64,000 nt of DNA from Rhytidiadelphus loreus (GCA_947034895.1 OX344762.1:36932760-36996759), one strand, 5' to 3'. Shown: positions 1 through 12,621, numbered from the stretch's first letter. Program-made: numbers and translations. The notes: generated by a model from the letters alone, not told the origin.

Positions 1-338
1 TTGTGTTAAAAGCCTTGTACTGCAACGTTATAGTCGCAAAAATGTGCCGAAATCCTAGAATGTCATGTAGAGCTTTCCGTGTCGTAACATTCCACCACCT
101 TCAACCCTCAGAGTTTCAATTGAAGGCTGCCTGGGATCCATCCCTGGAATTCTACTGTTTCATTACGACATGTGCACCGTGCTTGCGTGACAAGCCGTGT
201 TCTACAATCAACGATAGCAATCCAAAATGTGCAGGAATTTATAGAATGTCATGTAGAGCTTTCCGTGTCGTAACATTCAATCCGTGTCCCCTAGCCCCAT
301 CTCTAACGCTGTTGTGTGTGCACCCCCACCCACCCCAG
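1..338 (+). other. Intron of the purine permease gene with a direct repeat
   Basis: This stretch ends in a CCCACCCCAG splice acceptor at about 329-338 and is read as intron upstream of the first visible exon. A 37-base direct repeat lies at 56-92 and again at 242-278, and the bases just before each copy are also similar, so the repeated unit is near 50 bp with a 186-bp offset. An open frame spans the region on the plus strand, but it resembles no protein I know and is out of frame with the permease exon. The earlier permease exons lie left of the window. Confidence 0.6.
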
Positions 339-2034
339 ATACGTCACAAGCAAGCAAATCTCCGAAGCAAAATGGATTACTTTCCTGTGGGTGAAGCGTT
401 TCCATTTAGGCTTCTACGCCCCTGCCGTCCTCCCGGTCATCTTCGCCTTCATGGTGACCACCATGGAGTGCATCGGCGACATCACCGCCACCACCGAAGC
501 CTCCCACTTAGAGCCCGTGGGTCCCAAGTTCGAGCAGCGTATCCAAGGCGCCGTCCTCGCCGATGGGCTCAACTCCTTCTTCGGCGCCCTCGGCACCATG
601 ACGCCCGTCACCACCTACGCCCAGAACAACGGCGTGCTCTCCCTCTCCCGGTGCGCGTCTCGCTACGCCGGCTATGGATGTTGCGCCTGGCTCTTCATCT
701 TGGGAGTAATTGGGAAATTCGCCGCGATTATTCTCACCATTCCGAATTGTGTCCTTGGGGGGATGACGACATTTCTGTTTACTGGGGTGGTGGTGAGTGG
801 GATTCATGTGCTGAATCTGAGAGAGGGGCTGAACAGGAGGAATCGGTTTATTGCGATTATGGCCATTGGGGTCGGGATGGGAGTCACGCTCGTTCCGGCG
901 TGGGTAAACATCTCGGGGCAGTTTGCGCTCTATCCTAGACAGGGGAATTTCTGGCGTGTGAGTGACACTTGGTCGCCGGGGTTCCGAGGTGAGATTGCAG
1001 TCATCACACCTTTATCACATATGTCTTAGATTCTGATTATGACATGTGTTACAGATGAATCGTGGTTTTTCTTTCAGAGGTCTTATTTTAAAACCTCGTA
1101 AAAATTCGCGTGATTCTGAGCGCTGAAAGCCGTGACATTCAATCTTGGAAATCTACCTAGGACAGTTTTCCACTTCAGCCTCGAAAAGGGCGCTTCTTTC
1201 ATGAGGAAATCATGTCTTGTTCGGGGACTTCGTAGCTAGAACTGGACATCTTTTTCACTGCGGTAACTCACCCAGAAACGTTGGAAGGAGCACTGGGTTA
1301 TGATCATGGTCTCTAGTTTTGACTGTCATAAGTTCTGGTCTGGTCTTGTTGGAAGTCCACATGGACTTTCAAAGTCTCTTGGTATGCATTCTTTGGACAC
1401 TGTGTGAACGAAGGAAGAATTTCCAAAGTGCTGTAAATAGGGAGTACTCAAATGGAGTGACCCTAGACTTCGTAGAGATTGTCCGTTTTTTACTAAGAAT
1501 CAGTAGGGGTTTAAAAATGGGTTGCAATTCGATGCAGTTACCTCAGTGAACATTTCGTATAATCTCCGCGCAGTAACATTAATTGTTGCACTTTTATCCC
1601 ATTTTCAAACTGTGTGATGCCGGTGGTCATAGTTTTTGAGCCTTTTGTCTGGCAAGTTTGTAATCAGTGTGTAGAGTTCAACTAATTGGTGGAATTCTTG
1701 GTGTTTGGTGAGCAGGGTTTAGGGACTCGATTATCATTGTCTTGTCAAATGGATTCTCAATTGGCGGGTTCATTGCGGTTTTCCTCAATCTCATTTTACC
1801 TTTTGATCAGGCTGCTATACATTCTGGGTAAGTAATAGTTGCGTCATTGGTAGTGTTCAGCCGTTGCGTGTTCTGAGAATAGTCGAACTGTTTTCTATTT
1901 CTTTATAAGTTGTGCATTTTCTACTGCGAAACATTTGACTATCTTCTACTGATGTTTGTGGTGTTTGTGAAAGCAGGGTTGATGAGACTGATGACAATAT
2001 CATCGACAAGAAGCCCATGGAGGTTGAGCCATAG
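339..2034 (+). CDS. Fungal-type purine (uric acid/xanthine) permease, NAT/NCS2 family, 5'-truncated
   Basis: This is the C-terminal half of a proton-coupled plasma-membrane purine transporter of the NAT/NCS2 family, closest in my memory to Aspergillus UapA. Three exons join in phase: 339-988, 1716-1827 and 1977-2034 (stop TAG 2032-2034). Donors are GTGAG and GTAAGT and both acceptors end in CAG. Visible hallmarks are MECIGDITA, with the Glu that contacts substrate in UapA; GAVLADGLNS, with the conserved Asp; and the NAT signature QNNGVLSLSRCASRYAGY, with the Gln-Asn pair. A glycine-rich segment KFAAIILTIPN...GGMTTFLF and a last membrane helix FIAVFLNLILP follow, then a short acidic tail ending PMEVEP. 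Typical plant nucleobase-ascorbate transporters read QNVGLI at the signature, so this is the fungal/algal type. The signature has Ser where UapA has Thr. About 272 codons are visible of an expected 550-620. Upstream exons are missing. Confidence 0.9.
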
Positions 2035-4900
2035 AGAAATAGTGGTAGCTGGCAAGAGAGAAGATTGTAATATGTTGCATGCAACAGAATCAATCGTTGG
2101 AACCTGTTGCATCAACGTTGTAGCATAAGGTCGGTTTGAATGTTGATGTTGCGACCAGAATTTAGTTTAGGTCATCCTAATCCATGTACATTGGGTTTTG
2201 GATTTCCAGTAAAGATTTTAAAATTGTTTTTTGCAATGGCGCAGCATATGTTCGTGTGTGTCAGATGAACAATGGGCTTCTTGGTTGTCAACAAGCATTG
2301 TCTGTTTACTCTTTCCCTTCCGTGCTCCTTAATTCCACATACTGTCTTTGTACGCCTTCATTCCACCAACTTTGTGTTGAGCATGACTGTGGACCTTTTC
2401 TTGTAACTCCAGTTTTCTTTCCCCCCGAAAAAAGATGTACTAGTTACAAACAGAAATGGTTAAATCTTGTTGAATACTGCGCAATCAAGGGCCAAAAAAG
2501 TACATCATTCTGTTCAAGAAATTTCTTGCCATGTATCTCTGTCCAATTCTTGTTATTTGTTCAAAAAAGGGTTTACTGAGATTGTGTTGTAAAAAAAAGT
2601 GATTGGAGATATCATGATGTAGAGCAATAAGGTAGGGTTTCTCAAGTTAGATATGACTGATTTTCTCATTAAAAACATTCAGAAAACTCTTTATATGAGT
2701 GCTTGCATAAGAACATTGTTCTTAATTCTTACATCACTAATCCAAATAAGATCTTTATGGAGATGGAAATCAATATTTTATGAAAATCGAAAATTCAAAG
2801 TTATCATTTTGTTTTTGCTTTATTTTATTAATTTTAAATTTGTAAGTTTTGCACTAAAACTTTCAACTTTCTTACATTTTCTATAAATTTTCAAATATTT
2901 TACAAAATACTTTACTAATTTAAAAAAAATTCAATTGGATATCTATTGTTGCAGTTTTAGAGATTTTTTAGTTCTATTTTTAGCCCCAAATTGAAAATTC
3001 AATGTTAAAAATTGAGATTTGAGGTCATTTCATGGGTCATCTAATATAGAGTTTATACAAGTTATAAACTATTAAAGATTGTTCTAAGAATGGTACATTT
3101 TTTGCTCATGTTTTCTTGAAATATCATTGGTTCACTAAGAGCATGTCAAAGTTGGAAAATTTGCTACATATTTTGATGATTTTTTTTCCTATTTTCTAAA
3201 ATTATTAACATCAAAATATGTATTTATTCAAAAAAATTAAAGCATTTGTGTACATTACTTTTAAAGAAATCTTAGTCTAACTATTTGAAAATATATTATA
3301 TTATTACTAATTTCTAATGGTCCCCCATTAGGATTGTGATGTATACTAATGGGGGACCATTTACCACACCAATTGAGCTCATTGACATCCATTAGTTACC
3401 AACGGTTTCTATTATTCATTACAAATACTTTCAGGACCTTTTTGTCAATTTGCCTTGCATATATATTGATTGTACTACAAATCCTCTATAGAGAAGGTTT
3501 GCCTTGGAAAAACATTTGGTTTCTAGCTCCGACTAGATTTGGCCCAAGATATGAGAGATTACATAATCATGCGAAAGTATGAGTATAGCAAATGCAGTAT
3601 GCATACAATTTTATTTTTTATAAAGTAGGTACAAATGATTGTGTATCAATACTCATGCGAAATATGTAGTACAAAGTATGTTCATACACATATACAAAGT
3701 AGTATTTATAAATTATTGAAGTGTATTCATATTCACATATGCCATATATAATTCCATATATTTGTATAGAAATTGTACAAATCATACATAATATTGTATA
3801 TTTGTATAAAATTTGTAAAAATCATGTATAATACCATATATTTGTATAGAAGTCATATAATTAAATTGTATAATATCATACATTCATATATGAGTCATAT
3901 AAGTTGTGTACAAATTGCATTAAAAACCTTATAAATGTATCCAACACTCAAATGAGTGCCACAACCTCTTCAAAACTCCAATTCAAGAGTGTGATAGCTT
4001 TTCATAAAGTTAATACAAACTTCTATAAGCTCTCCAAATTTCAATGTCAAATTCTTTACCCTTCAAATTAGAGGCAATTGACCCTCCTTCACCCAACAAG
4101 AATAACTCACACATAGAAATTCCAAACGAAGAGTTTTATAAGTCTATAGAAAGCTAACAATGTAATACATATCTACATTAAATCTTAAAACTAGACTCTT
4201 TGTAATCAAATTTTTATGGCATTCAAAAATTCTACCCTTGAACTCTATGGCATTTGATCTTCTCTCACCCCATCAAGCATAATTTTCTCATGCAAACTCC
4301 AAATAAGGCAAGTCATAGCTTTTTAGAATCACAATGAAGACAACATTCTTCCAAATTTTCATTACAAAACTTGTAATACACAACTCACTATGCGTCTTCA
4401 AACACTCCACAAAAACAAAATAAACTATGTTATGGAGGAAGAAGAAGGTCACACTTTACCTTATCTACCTAAGCAAATGGACTTCAAACCACACCATACC
4501 ACTTGGACAAGATTTCATCCATTGGCCATCCACTTCTCTTCCATAACTCTATCCATATCTCCTTCATGGAATTACAATCTTTCAAAATTCAAAAATTCAA
4601 AAGAAATATAAAACAAGTTTTACCTTTTGTTTCAAGAATCTAACTAAGCCTAAATAAAACATGAAACTATCTCAAAAGAACATCTCAAACTCTCAAAGTC
4701 TCGAATTCAATATTAAAATGTCATTTTTTAAGTATTGTTTCATAACGATTATCAATGTGTACTTTTTCAATACTAATTTCAAGTAGCTCTTTGAATCATA
4801 TTTGTTATTGCAATCAAATTGATTTATTAGATGTTTTGTTGAATTATTTAGAATTTATTATATGTAAATTATTCAAATTACATCATTGATATTCTAAACA
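2035..4900. other. Downstream flank of the permease, AT-rich, no gene seen
   Basis: The first 550 bases are probably 3' UTR and flank. An open frame at 2184-2579 has no recognisable motif and is treated as chance. From 2.6 kb the DNA is strongly AT-rich. A perfect 15-bp inverted repeat, AATGGTCCCCCATTA at 3316-3330 and its complement at 3347-3361, encloses a 16-base loop. From about 3600 to 3960 loosely repeated ATATATTTGTATAGAA-like units (Cys-free, low complexity) dominate. No coding signal was found. Confidence 0.5.
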
Positions 4901-4924
4901 TTTAACTGTATATGTTGCCAAGAT

Positions 4925-7260
4925 TGGTTGAAGTATGAATTGCCTACCTCTCTAGACGACCCTCATGAAGAGGTAATGCACTACAAGGATCATGTAGAGG
5001 CTCTCACGTAGTGTTTTTCCAACACAGTCAATGCTGATAATTTCAAATTGCATTCTTGCACATTTGAGACAATAACAACTTTCATACTAGCTTGTGGTGG
5101 AATTCTATGGAGGTATGAGACAAACTTGATTACTTAAGTTTGAGTTGCTAAATATTGCACTTTAAATAATATTCATATACAAATGAAAATTATCAAACCT
5201 TTTGACCAAATGAATTTGAAGCTTATGCATAACTAGGATCATGTCAATTGTCAAGCCAGACGGTTATTGTGCCTCTCATTTTCTACAACAACCAAACTAC
5301 ATTATCCAATGACAGAAGATTCCAAGATTATCCATTAATGATGTCTTTAGAAAATGTGGCTTGCGAAAACCGACCCCTTCCACAACGACCACAAGGCCAT
5401 ACTTTCCTTGCAATACTCCCTATTTCATTTTCAAGTAAGCTCATATCTTTACTTTTTATCAGGATCAAGCGTGTAATCAAACTTGAGAGGCTTTTGTTGT
5501 AAAATTTCACTTCTTTTTTAATATCTATTAACCCTTAACCCCTACAAGACAGAGTGTCAAGAAATGGGATGATGGATGTCGATCTTGAACTCCTTGCCCA
5601 CATCTTTCTCATCCAACCATTATCAGGGTTTCTTTGGGTCATAGGTCTTGAAGTTGAGCACCACTTTTTGAAGTCGTTGAGTCTTTACTAATTATAGAAA
5701 CTTGATGTGCAAAATATTGATGTATGAACATATAGCATGTTCTGTGAAGTGAAAATTTTGGGTTGTCCTGATATATGGAAAAATTATACAAGTACTACAA
5801 AATCAGAGATGGATTTTTTTGTTAGTAAATTACAAGTCTTATAAGAATGTTTGACTTGCATCATGAAGCCTTTAAAGAAAGAAATCTTTAGGTATAAAAA
5901 ATTCATTCTCATTTTTATAAATAAATGACAACTTTATTGTCAATATGTGATTTTAGTAGTTTTTGTAAATTTAATCATGTTGAAGTTTATGCTAAAGATT
6001 GAATAAAGTTTTTTATGGTGAGAATTTTTAGTGGACTTTGACCTATAGACCTACATGGTGTACCACAATGGATTTACCCACTACTCTATTCATACATCTG
6101 TGACCATCTTGAAGGTTGTAAAGTAAGTTTTTCTTCTTTGTATTAAATAATAGAAAGCTTGAAACTTTAAATTTTTATCATTGATATGATTGTATATATG
6201 GATACTTGAATAGTAGTCTTCTAGACAAATTTCATTACATTTATTAAAGCTATCATCACTAATTGGGGACCTTTATCATGTAAGCTACATAGATGATACA
6301 AACAAATGTCAATTTCCTTACGGCATTTGCTTGTGTAGAAAAGGTTCTTTATGTGATGTACCGATGTTCATCAAAAATTTCTAGTACAAACTGAGAAATA
6401 TATGCAAAAGGTGTATTAAGCCATGATGAAAACAAAGAACAAAAAGATTTGATTGCACTCTCCAAACAATGGTTTGTGCACCTTATCCCTTGTAAGAATA
6501 TATTTTACATTTACCTTGAACAATGAAGTCTTTGAGGGGTTATTGATTGCCTTCAATTGTTTGTGTAGTATATTGTTGGTATATCACTTTCAAGCAATAT
6601 TTTCTTACTATAAAAATACTTTTTACAAATTAGTGACTACATGGTAAGTTAGTTTTTGAATATGTTTGTTCATTCCCATGTAGTGTGCTCTTTGGGGGTT
6701 TAATGGAGGAAATAATGAATTTGGAAATCCTCATTTAGCAATACAAGTTGATGTTCTTCATGAGACAGATATTGGCATATTCAAAATGCTTGTTGGAATA
6801 TTGAGATCTATGGTAAGTGATAGTGATATTATTATACACTCTAAAGTCATAAAAGAGCTTGATTGACACCTTGTCATCAAAAGGGAGGCATGTTATGCTC
6901 ATTATAAGTGTTCATTTATAGACCTTATGATCACGGAGGTGAAATAGTGTGAACTTTAATTTGTATGTTTCAAGTAGAAAACATTTGTAATCCTCAATCT
7001 ATTTGATTCTTAAACAACCATTGTGGAATATCTTGTAAGAAAATGCAATGATATGGCTTTTCATAATATAATCCTTTTTTGTAATAATCATGTCAGGGTT
7101 CCAAGAACTAATAAGGGTGGATACTTTGAATCCAATGCAAACTTTGTAGGTTTTGAACATTGAGCAATCATGCATGTTCTTTTAGTCTTGCTTTCGAAAG
7201 AAATCATTAATAAATCTCAATTTTATTGAACATTTACTTGAAAGTTCTAATCAATCAATT
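4925..7260 (+). pseudogene. Decayed DNA-transposase-like coding remnants
   Basis: Short protein-like stretches lie in one orientation but in changing frames with stops between them. Near 4929-5010 the frame reads LPTSLDDPHEEVMHYKDHVE. Near 5030-5120 it reads CFSNTVNADNFKLHSC, then FILACGGILWRYE. Near 6060-6120 it reads VPQWIYPLLYSYICDHLEGC. Near 6690-6810 it reads NPHLAIQVDVLHETDIGIF, followed by MLVGILRSM. Near 7090-7160 it reads RVPRTNKGGYFESNANFVGF. The VDVLH...GIFK pattern and the spacing recall large transposases of the CACTA/Plavaka type, but I am recalling this without a search. No intact frame longer than about 85 codons remains, so it is dead if it was a transposase. Confidence 0.35.
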
Positions 7261-7473
7261 TAAATTTGGTACAAAAAGTCTTATTGTAAAATTGTGTGTT
7301 GTTTTCATGTGATTGTTTTGTGTCTTGTTGGAATCTACAAAGATGGTATCATCAAGGTCTTTGTACTATTTTTGAAATGGTATGAGGTTGCCACTCATAG
7401 TCCAAAACACACAAGAGTCATTGGTTGAAATGGATAAATTAATGATAAGGTATGTTGTCAATTTCAAATTTAA

Positions 7474-8398
7474 CCCCTAAAGGACCAAGGCCTTTTTTCT
7501 GCCAGAAAACACTCAAAACTGCCATACCTATAGCAAGGAGTAAAAAAATTGAAACATTGTTATTTTTCATATCTAACCGTAAAATCTTACACGTAACTAG
7601 TATGAAATTGTGTGGAAAAAATTTCAGAATTTTTGACCGCTCATATTGCAAGATATCTGCATTTAAAGTGGAAAAAAACAAGTTTTTCAGCATATTGCGG
7701 GACTAGATTTTTTGACTTTGAACATTTTTAACTTCAAATTTTTGCACTACAGAGTTTTGAGCTTTAAATCTTTATAGTGTAGAATTGAGTTGAGAGTCTA
7801 GATAAAAATAAAATTATAAAAGGATCATTCTTAGAAAAATTGTTAAGTAGAAGTAGGTATGAGATAGAAGGAAAATCTAAAATATTCATATATTTTAGAT
7901 GGAATTAAAATGCACTAATCCCAATGGTGAGATTGTTCTAGCAAGTAAATTCGACCATAAAAAAAGATAAAGATTGAAAATTTTGAAAAATTGCATTCAG
8001 AAATGAATCCTACAAGTTATTTTTTTCAAGAAGATGCTCTAACTGCCCAAAAAACAAGAATGTCCATAACTTTCTCATAACATATCCAAATGAAATGAAT
8101 AAAAGCTTTCCGGATAGAAAAAAATATAATCTATGAGAAAAAATAAAATAAAAAATAAAATTCAAATTTTTGTTCATTTTTTTTGGCTGCCCGAGCTTCC
8201 TGCCGTCCCCTCGTTTGAGCTTATTTGGTCATAACTATTGTTCCCGGGCACCGATTTTGAAAAAAATTATATTTCCACAAAGTTCATCAACTTTTCTACC
8301 TCCAAAAAAAATTTCAAAAAATTAGGAGAAAATTTCAGCCCATAGGTACCTGCCCGAAAACGCATTTGTCCCCCGAAGGGACAATGGTCCTTTAGGGG
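7474..8398. mobile_element. piggyBac-like non-autonomous element (MITE), TTAA target site
   Basis: The element is bounded by TTAA on both sides (7470-7473 and 8399-8402). It begins CCCCTAAAGGACCA and ends TGGTCCTTTAGGGG, a perfect 14-base terminal inverted repeat. TTAA duplication with C-rich ends is the hallmark of piggyBac transposons. The 925-bp interior has no transposase. It has a relative in opposite orientation at 47277-48134, sharing an interior match around AAAGCTTT...AAAGTTATG. Two open frames of about 84 codons overlap antiparallel at 7439-7706 and are read as chance. Confidence 0.75.
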
Positions 8399-8402
8399 TT
8401 AA

Positions 8403-11400
8403 TATACTTGAATTACTATCAAGTTTTCAAATTTTTATGCTAGTATGTTATAAGGGTTGCTATTATGTGAGCATAGGAGCCTAGAATACTACACACCTAT
8501 GTTATACATTAGATGAAATTTGAGGGGTCAAGAAGACGACGAGTTATCATGTAGTGGGAACTAGCAAACTTGACTTCTACAGCAACACTGCAATAGTCCT
8601 ACATGGCCAAGACCCTACTACGTAATTCCCCCCCCCAAAAAAAAAATTAATTTTTTTTCAATTTTCTTTTGCATATATATATATAATTTTTAATATATTA
8701 TTATTTTGATTAATTAATTTTATTCTGACAAACAACTGTTCCTTCACTATGGGGGGAACAGGCATGAAACGGACTTCATTTGCCCTCAAATCCTCTCTAA
8801 TGGGTATATATACTATTGAAATTGTTTATAATTATAGGGTGTATATGTTATAAATACCCATATTATAGGTGTTTATGATATATACACCATCTATAATGTA
8901 TAGTATCTATATTATAGGTTCAATACTCACAAGCTCGCATTCTTGGGCTCACTTACTAGCACTGTTGGTATGTTACTGCCATCTTATAACTAAATGGATC
9001 TTTTCTTATGATATAATCTCTGTATAATTAGATCTATACCAACTCTAAAGCAAACTATGTTTGAATGGCAAAAGTTGAGATTAAATATGGTGAAAATACA
9101 TGCCATGTCACATTTCAATGACTACATTCAATCATCAATCGGGACTTCCTTGAGAATATAGTACCAACATGTATGACCAAATGCACATTACCTTGATAAA
9201 GGTTGGATATAGAGCTAGCAATAAAAGACAAGCTACTCCTCAGTTTGTTGGACATAATCAAAGGCTAGGATGTTAGATGCCTTACACAAGTTGCAAGACA
9301 CTATGGAGGGTTTTGATAATATGAGACAAAAAGAAAAGTATATCGCTCTAGACTAAGTAAGTATTTAATCATTTGAATTAACTAAAAGTTTCATTGTTCC
9401 TTGAATTTAGTAATGGGTGATTGCAAGAAAGACCGAACGATTTTGGTAGTGTTCTGCCAAAACTGTGATTTTTTGCGTTGAGTACTACAATACTACGAAA
9501 CAAAGCAATCTCAACCGTTGATCTGAAAAATCAATGGCCAATAGTACTTTTGAGTATTTAATAATACTGAAACAATACTATTTGAAAAAAATGATAGTTT
9601 GTCATAGAAAGTAGATAAAATTAAGTATAAATTAATAATAATTAGAAAATCATGAATAAATAAAAACTAAAAGTTGGCCATTTGTAAAGACTGGATAGTG
9701 ATTACATTTCACCAAAAACTAAAAGTTGAAACCATCATGAATGTTTGGAGCGCTATGCACAAGAGACCCCTATTCGCATGCATGTTGAGGACAAAGAATT
9801 GTGTTTTTTTTAATGCCCTTTGGTGGGCACATGCTCATTTAGTGTGGAAATAGCCTACAAAAAATTCTAGTGAACATCATAATTTTTGGATGCTCCACAA
9901 TACTAAAAAATCCTAAACTGCAAAGTGTGACAAATTAGCTAAATTGACATTTAATTATAAAATTATTTTTCGAAATTTATGAAAAATAATGAATCTCATG
10001 ACTTCTCAGTTAGCCATCTACAATAAAAATTTCAAATCCATCAGCTTCATTTTACGAAAATTATGATTGATGGCAACTAGTCACTTCAATTGTGACACCA
10101 AATAGGACCGGTCTTTCTTGCAATCACCCTAATGCTTTAGAAATTGGCTAGAATTTAGTACTTATTTTGAAAAGATCAAGAGTGTTTGTAAATTAATAAG
10201 TCTTGAAATTCAATCTTACCTTTAACTATTAGTGTAATGTTTGTATTAAGGCTATAGAAATAGGTCTTAATGTTCTATGGGGAGCAAAATTCAACTTGCA
10301 AAGCTCATGGCTAGATCCTTGATACAACTTCACATTTGACTCTATACAACTTTTTATATCCAAGAGTGCTCAAGATCTCATTTGTAAATAACCAAAGCTA
10401 CTAATTTACTTCCACAAAACTTTAAATGTTTACAAAGTTGAGAACAATTTCATAAATGGAGAAGTATGATTTTCACAAGCTCAAGTCTATTAGTGCAACT
10501 TTGTTACAATTCATAATCAATTTTAGCAAGGCGAGTAGCAAAGTTGGATTGCAATTAGTGTATATTACTTGTATTCTATTTGCAAGCAATAAAGAAATCA
10601 ATGCATACAAGTTGACAATCAATTCTTTGATTTGAACAGATTTTTCATGTGTATACATCTATAGACATTCTAGCAAGTCCCGGTGAGCGCTTTGGTAATA
10701 TGCCACAATATGTACAAGCCACAAGGGAATTTTATGGTTCATCGTGGTATAGCAACGTTACCATATAGATGGAGGCATTTGGTGAGCTTGAATTAATATT
10801 GTATGGACAATTACGGTTGATTTTCAAAGTGTCTTTTTAAAGATGAAGTACAAAATCTAATTGTAAAGAATTTAGCATTCTTGCAAATGTATTAGGTGAA
10901 GTTCTAGCTACTCACCTTAGGAGGTTGGTTCAATGCCCCCAACTCACTTGGCAAATGGCAAGACCTCAGGCGAGACCTCAAATTTCTATATCTAGGGTCA
11001 AGTATGATAGAGGAATTTGTGATCCTTTACATGATTCTTGATGTTCAAAATATTTTGCAAACCATTCAAGTGCTTCCAAATTTTAGTGAAGATGACACTT
11101 ATTTTATAAACACCTTCAAGTTTTGAGCCAACATGAGACTTTATTGCTTTTGTGGATATTTTTGAAAAACTCAAATGCTTTATAAGCTTCCTCATCAAAA
11201 TTGATTCAATTAGTTTTCAACCTCTGTTGGTTACTTTGATGATACAGTTTCATTGTGTGATTGAATTAATACTAGCAAGTACATTTTTCAATCTCCTCAA
11301 ATCAAAGGTGCTAGTTTAGTGCATTATTAAGGATGATTGAAACAATGTTGACAAGAAATGAATTGAAATTGTGTTGAGTTATTGTAAATTAGAAAAGCAT

Positions 11401-11635
11401 TAAGTCAAGATGTGTTGACTCAATGGAATTTTCAAGACCATCTAAATTTTGAGTTAGCACCAATTCAATTGGTCATTGATATGGCATTGAAATTTACTAT
11501 TTGAGAGTTTGAGATGAAGAAAAAATAAGAAAATGGGACCCTATAGTCAATGAACGGAGGTAATAAAAGCCTTGTGAAAGCAAAATTAGTTGCCAAATTG
11601 TGAACAAGGTTTGTTTGTTAAATTTCTACCGCCCC
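8403..11635. other. AT-rich intergenic DNA, no gene seen
   Basis: Homopolymer and dinucleotide tracts occur near 8620-8700 (C8A10, TATATATATA). Elsewhere the sequence shows only short chance frames and no motif I can name. Confidence 0.4.
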
Positions 11636-11873
11636 CACTACTAGAAAATGACATCCAAATCAACCAAAAAATCAACAAAAAATCAACAAATTTATGTTGA
11701 AGTGGGTGTTATAAGGACCATTTTTTATAGTTTTTTTTATTTAGTACAACTTAACATGTTTTCCACATAATTTTTGTTGATTTGAATAGTACAAGGACCA
11801 AATCAAAAAATTCTATTGAAATATTTTGAATTTTTTTAACTTAATTATTCACAATTTGGTGGTTTCTAAACTT

Positions 11874-12227
11874 AGAAGATTTTGGCGGTCATTTTGGCAT
11901 AGTAGAATAGTTTTTTTCAAAAAGCTTTGAACAATGACAAGTTGGGAAATAAATCTAATTTTCATCTCCAAAAAACCCGTTTGAGATTTTGAATCTACAA
12001 TCAAAAGTTATGGACAAAATTTAGGGAGGGGTTGGAATGAATATTTTCTTTGACATTTTTAAACATTTTCTCTGAATTCTGTCTATAACATTTGATTGGA
12101 GATTCAAAATCACAAACGGTTTAATGGAGATGAAATTTAGATTAATTTTCCAACTTTTCTTAGTTAAAAGTTAAAAGAAGAAGAAGATATTCTACTATGC
12201 CACAACGGCCTCCAAAGTCTTCCGTGA
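11874..12227. repeat. Long imperfect foldback inside the CACTA-like element
   Basis: Left arm landmarks are TTTTGGCATAGTAGAATAG, CCGTTTGAGATT and AAAAGTTATGGACAAAAT. The right arm carries their complements in reverse order: TATAACATTTGATTGG, AATCACAAACGG and TATTCTACTATGCCACAACG. The arms are each about 160 bp with a short centre near 12050. A related free-standing foldback lies at 16776-17152 and one arm recurs at 57290-57480. Confidence 0.7.
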
Positions 12228-12301
12228 TTTTACAAAGCATATAGAAAACAACTACAAAAACTAAATACTTAAAATACTACACCACGCATAGTCAACTAAA
12301 T

Positions 12302-12375
12302 CCAGGTATGGTGCAATGGTTAACATCTTTTGACCTCAACCATGAGGTCCTAGGTTTGAAGCCCCTTGGTGGCAT
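12302..12375 (+). other. tRNA-like Pol III promoter module (SINE-like)
   Basis: An A box TGGTGCAATGG (12309-12319) and a B box GGTTTGAAGCC (12353-12363) are 33 bases apart, the spacing of a tRNA gene. Between them GACCTC and GAGGTC can pair as an anticodon-like arm. The acceptor stem is not convincing, so this is a tRNA-derived promoter of SINE type rather than a working tRNA gene. The same module recurs on the other strand at 57154-57207. Confidence 0.6.
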
Positions 12376-12621
12376 CTACCCACATAGCGGGCCACCTACG
12401 TGATAATTTCTTTATATATAATTGATGTGGCACCTACTACTTGTTAGCTTTCCTATGGCCGGATTCTAATGAAGTTTTTATTTTTTTCACTTGACCAAAT
12501 CAACAAAAACTCATCAACTTTTTGTTGGACACTCTCCAAATCAATGTGACCAAATCAATAAATGAAATCAACACTTTTTTGCTAATTTTTTGTTGCTTTG
12601 GACACAAATTTTCTTATAGTG

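Larger units (their letters stand above)
11636..12621. mobile_element. CACTA-like non-autonomous element carrying a foldback and a tRNA-like module
   Basis: The left end reads CACTACTAGAAAATG and the right end, on the complement, CACTATAAGAAAATT. Both then show CCAAA(T/G)CAAC followed by an A-rich run, giving imperfect inverted termini of about 40 bp. CACTA superfamily elements start with exactly these five bases. The flanks are CCC and TCC, one mismatch from the 3-bp duplication expected. The interior holds a long foldback (about 11874-12227) and a tRNA-like A-box/B-box module (12302-12375). No transposase is present. A partial second copy in reverse order lies at 56871-57480. Confidence 0.65.

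Noticed and set aside
2184..2579. 131-codon open frame downstream of the permease
   Set aside because: No motif, AT-rich codon use, no splice partner; probably 3' UTR chance frame.
12302..12375. A working tRNA gene
   Set aside because: The A and B boxes and an anticodon-like arm are present, but a paired acceptor stem and terminator T-run in the right place are not; treated as a tRNA-derived module.
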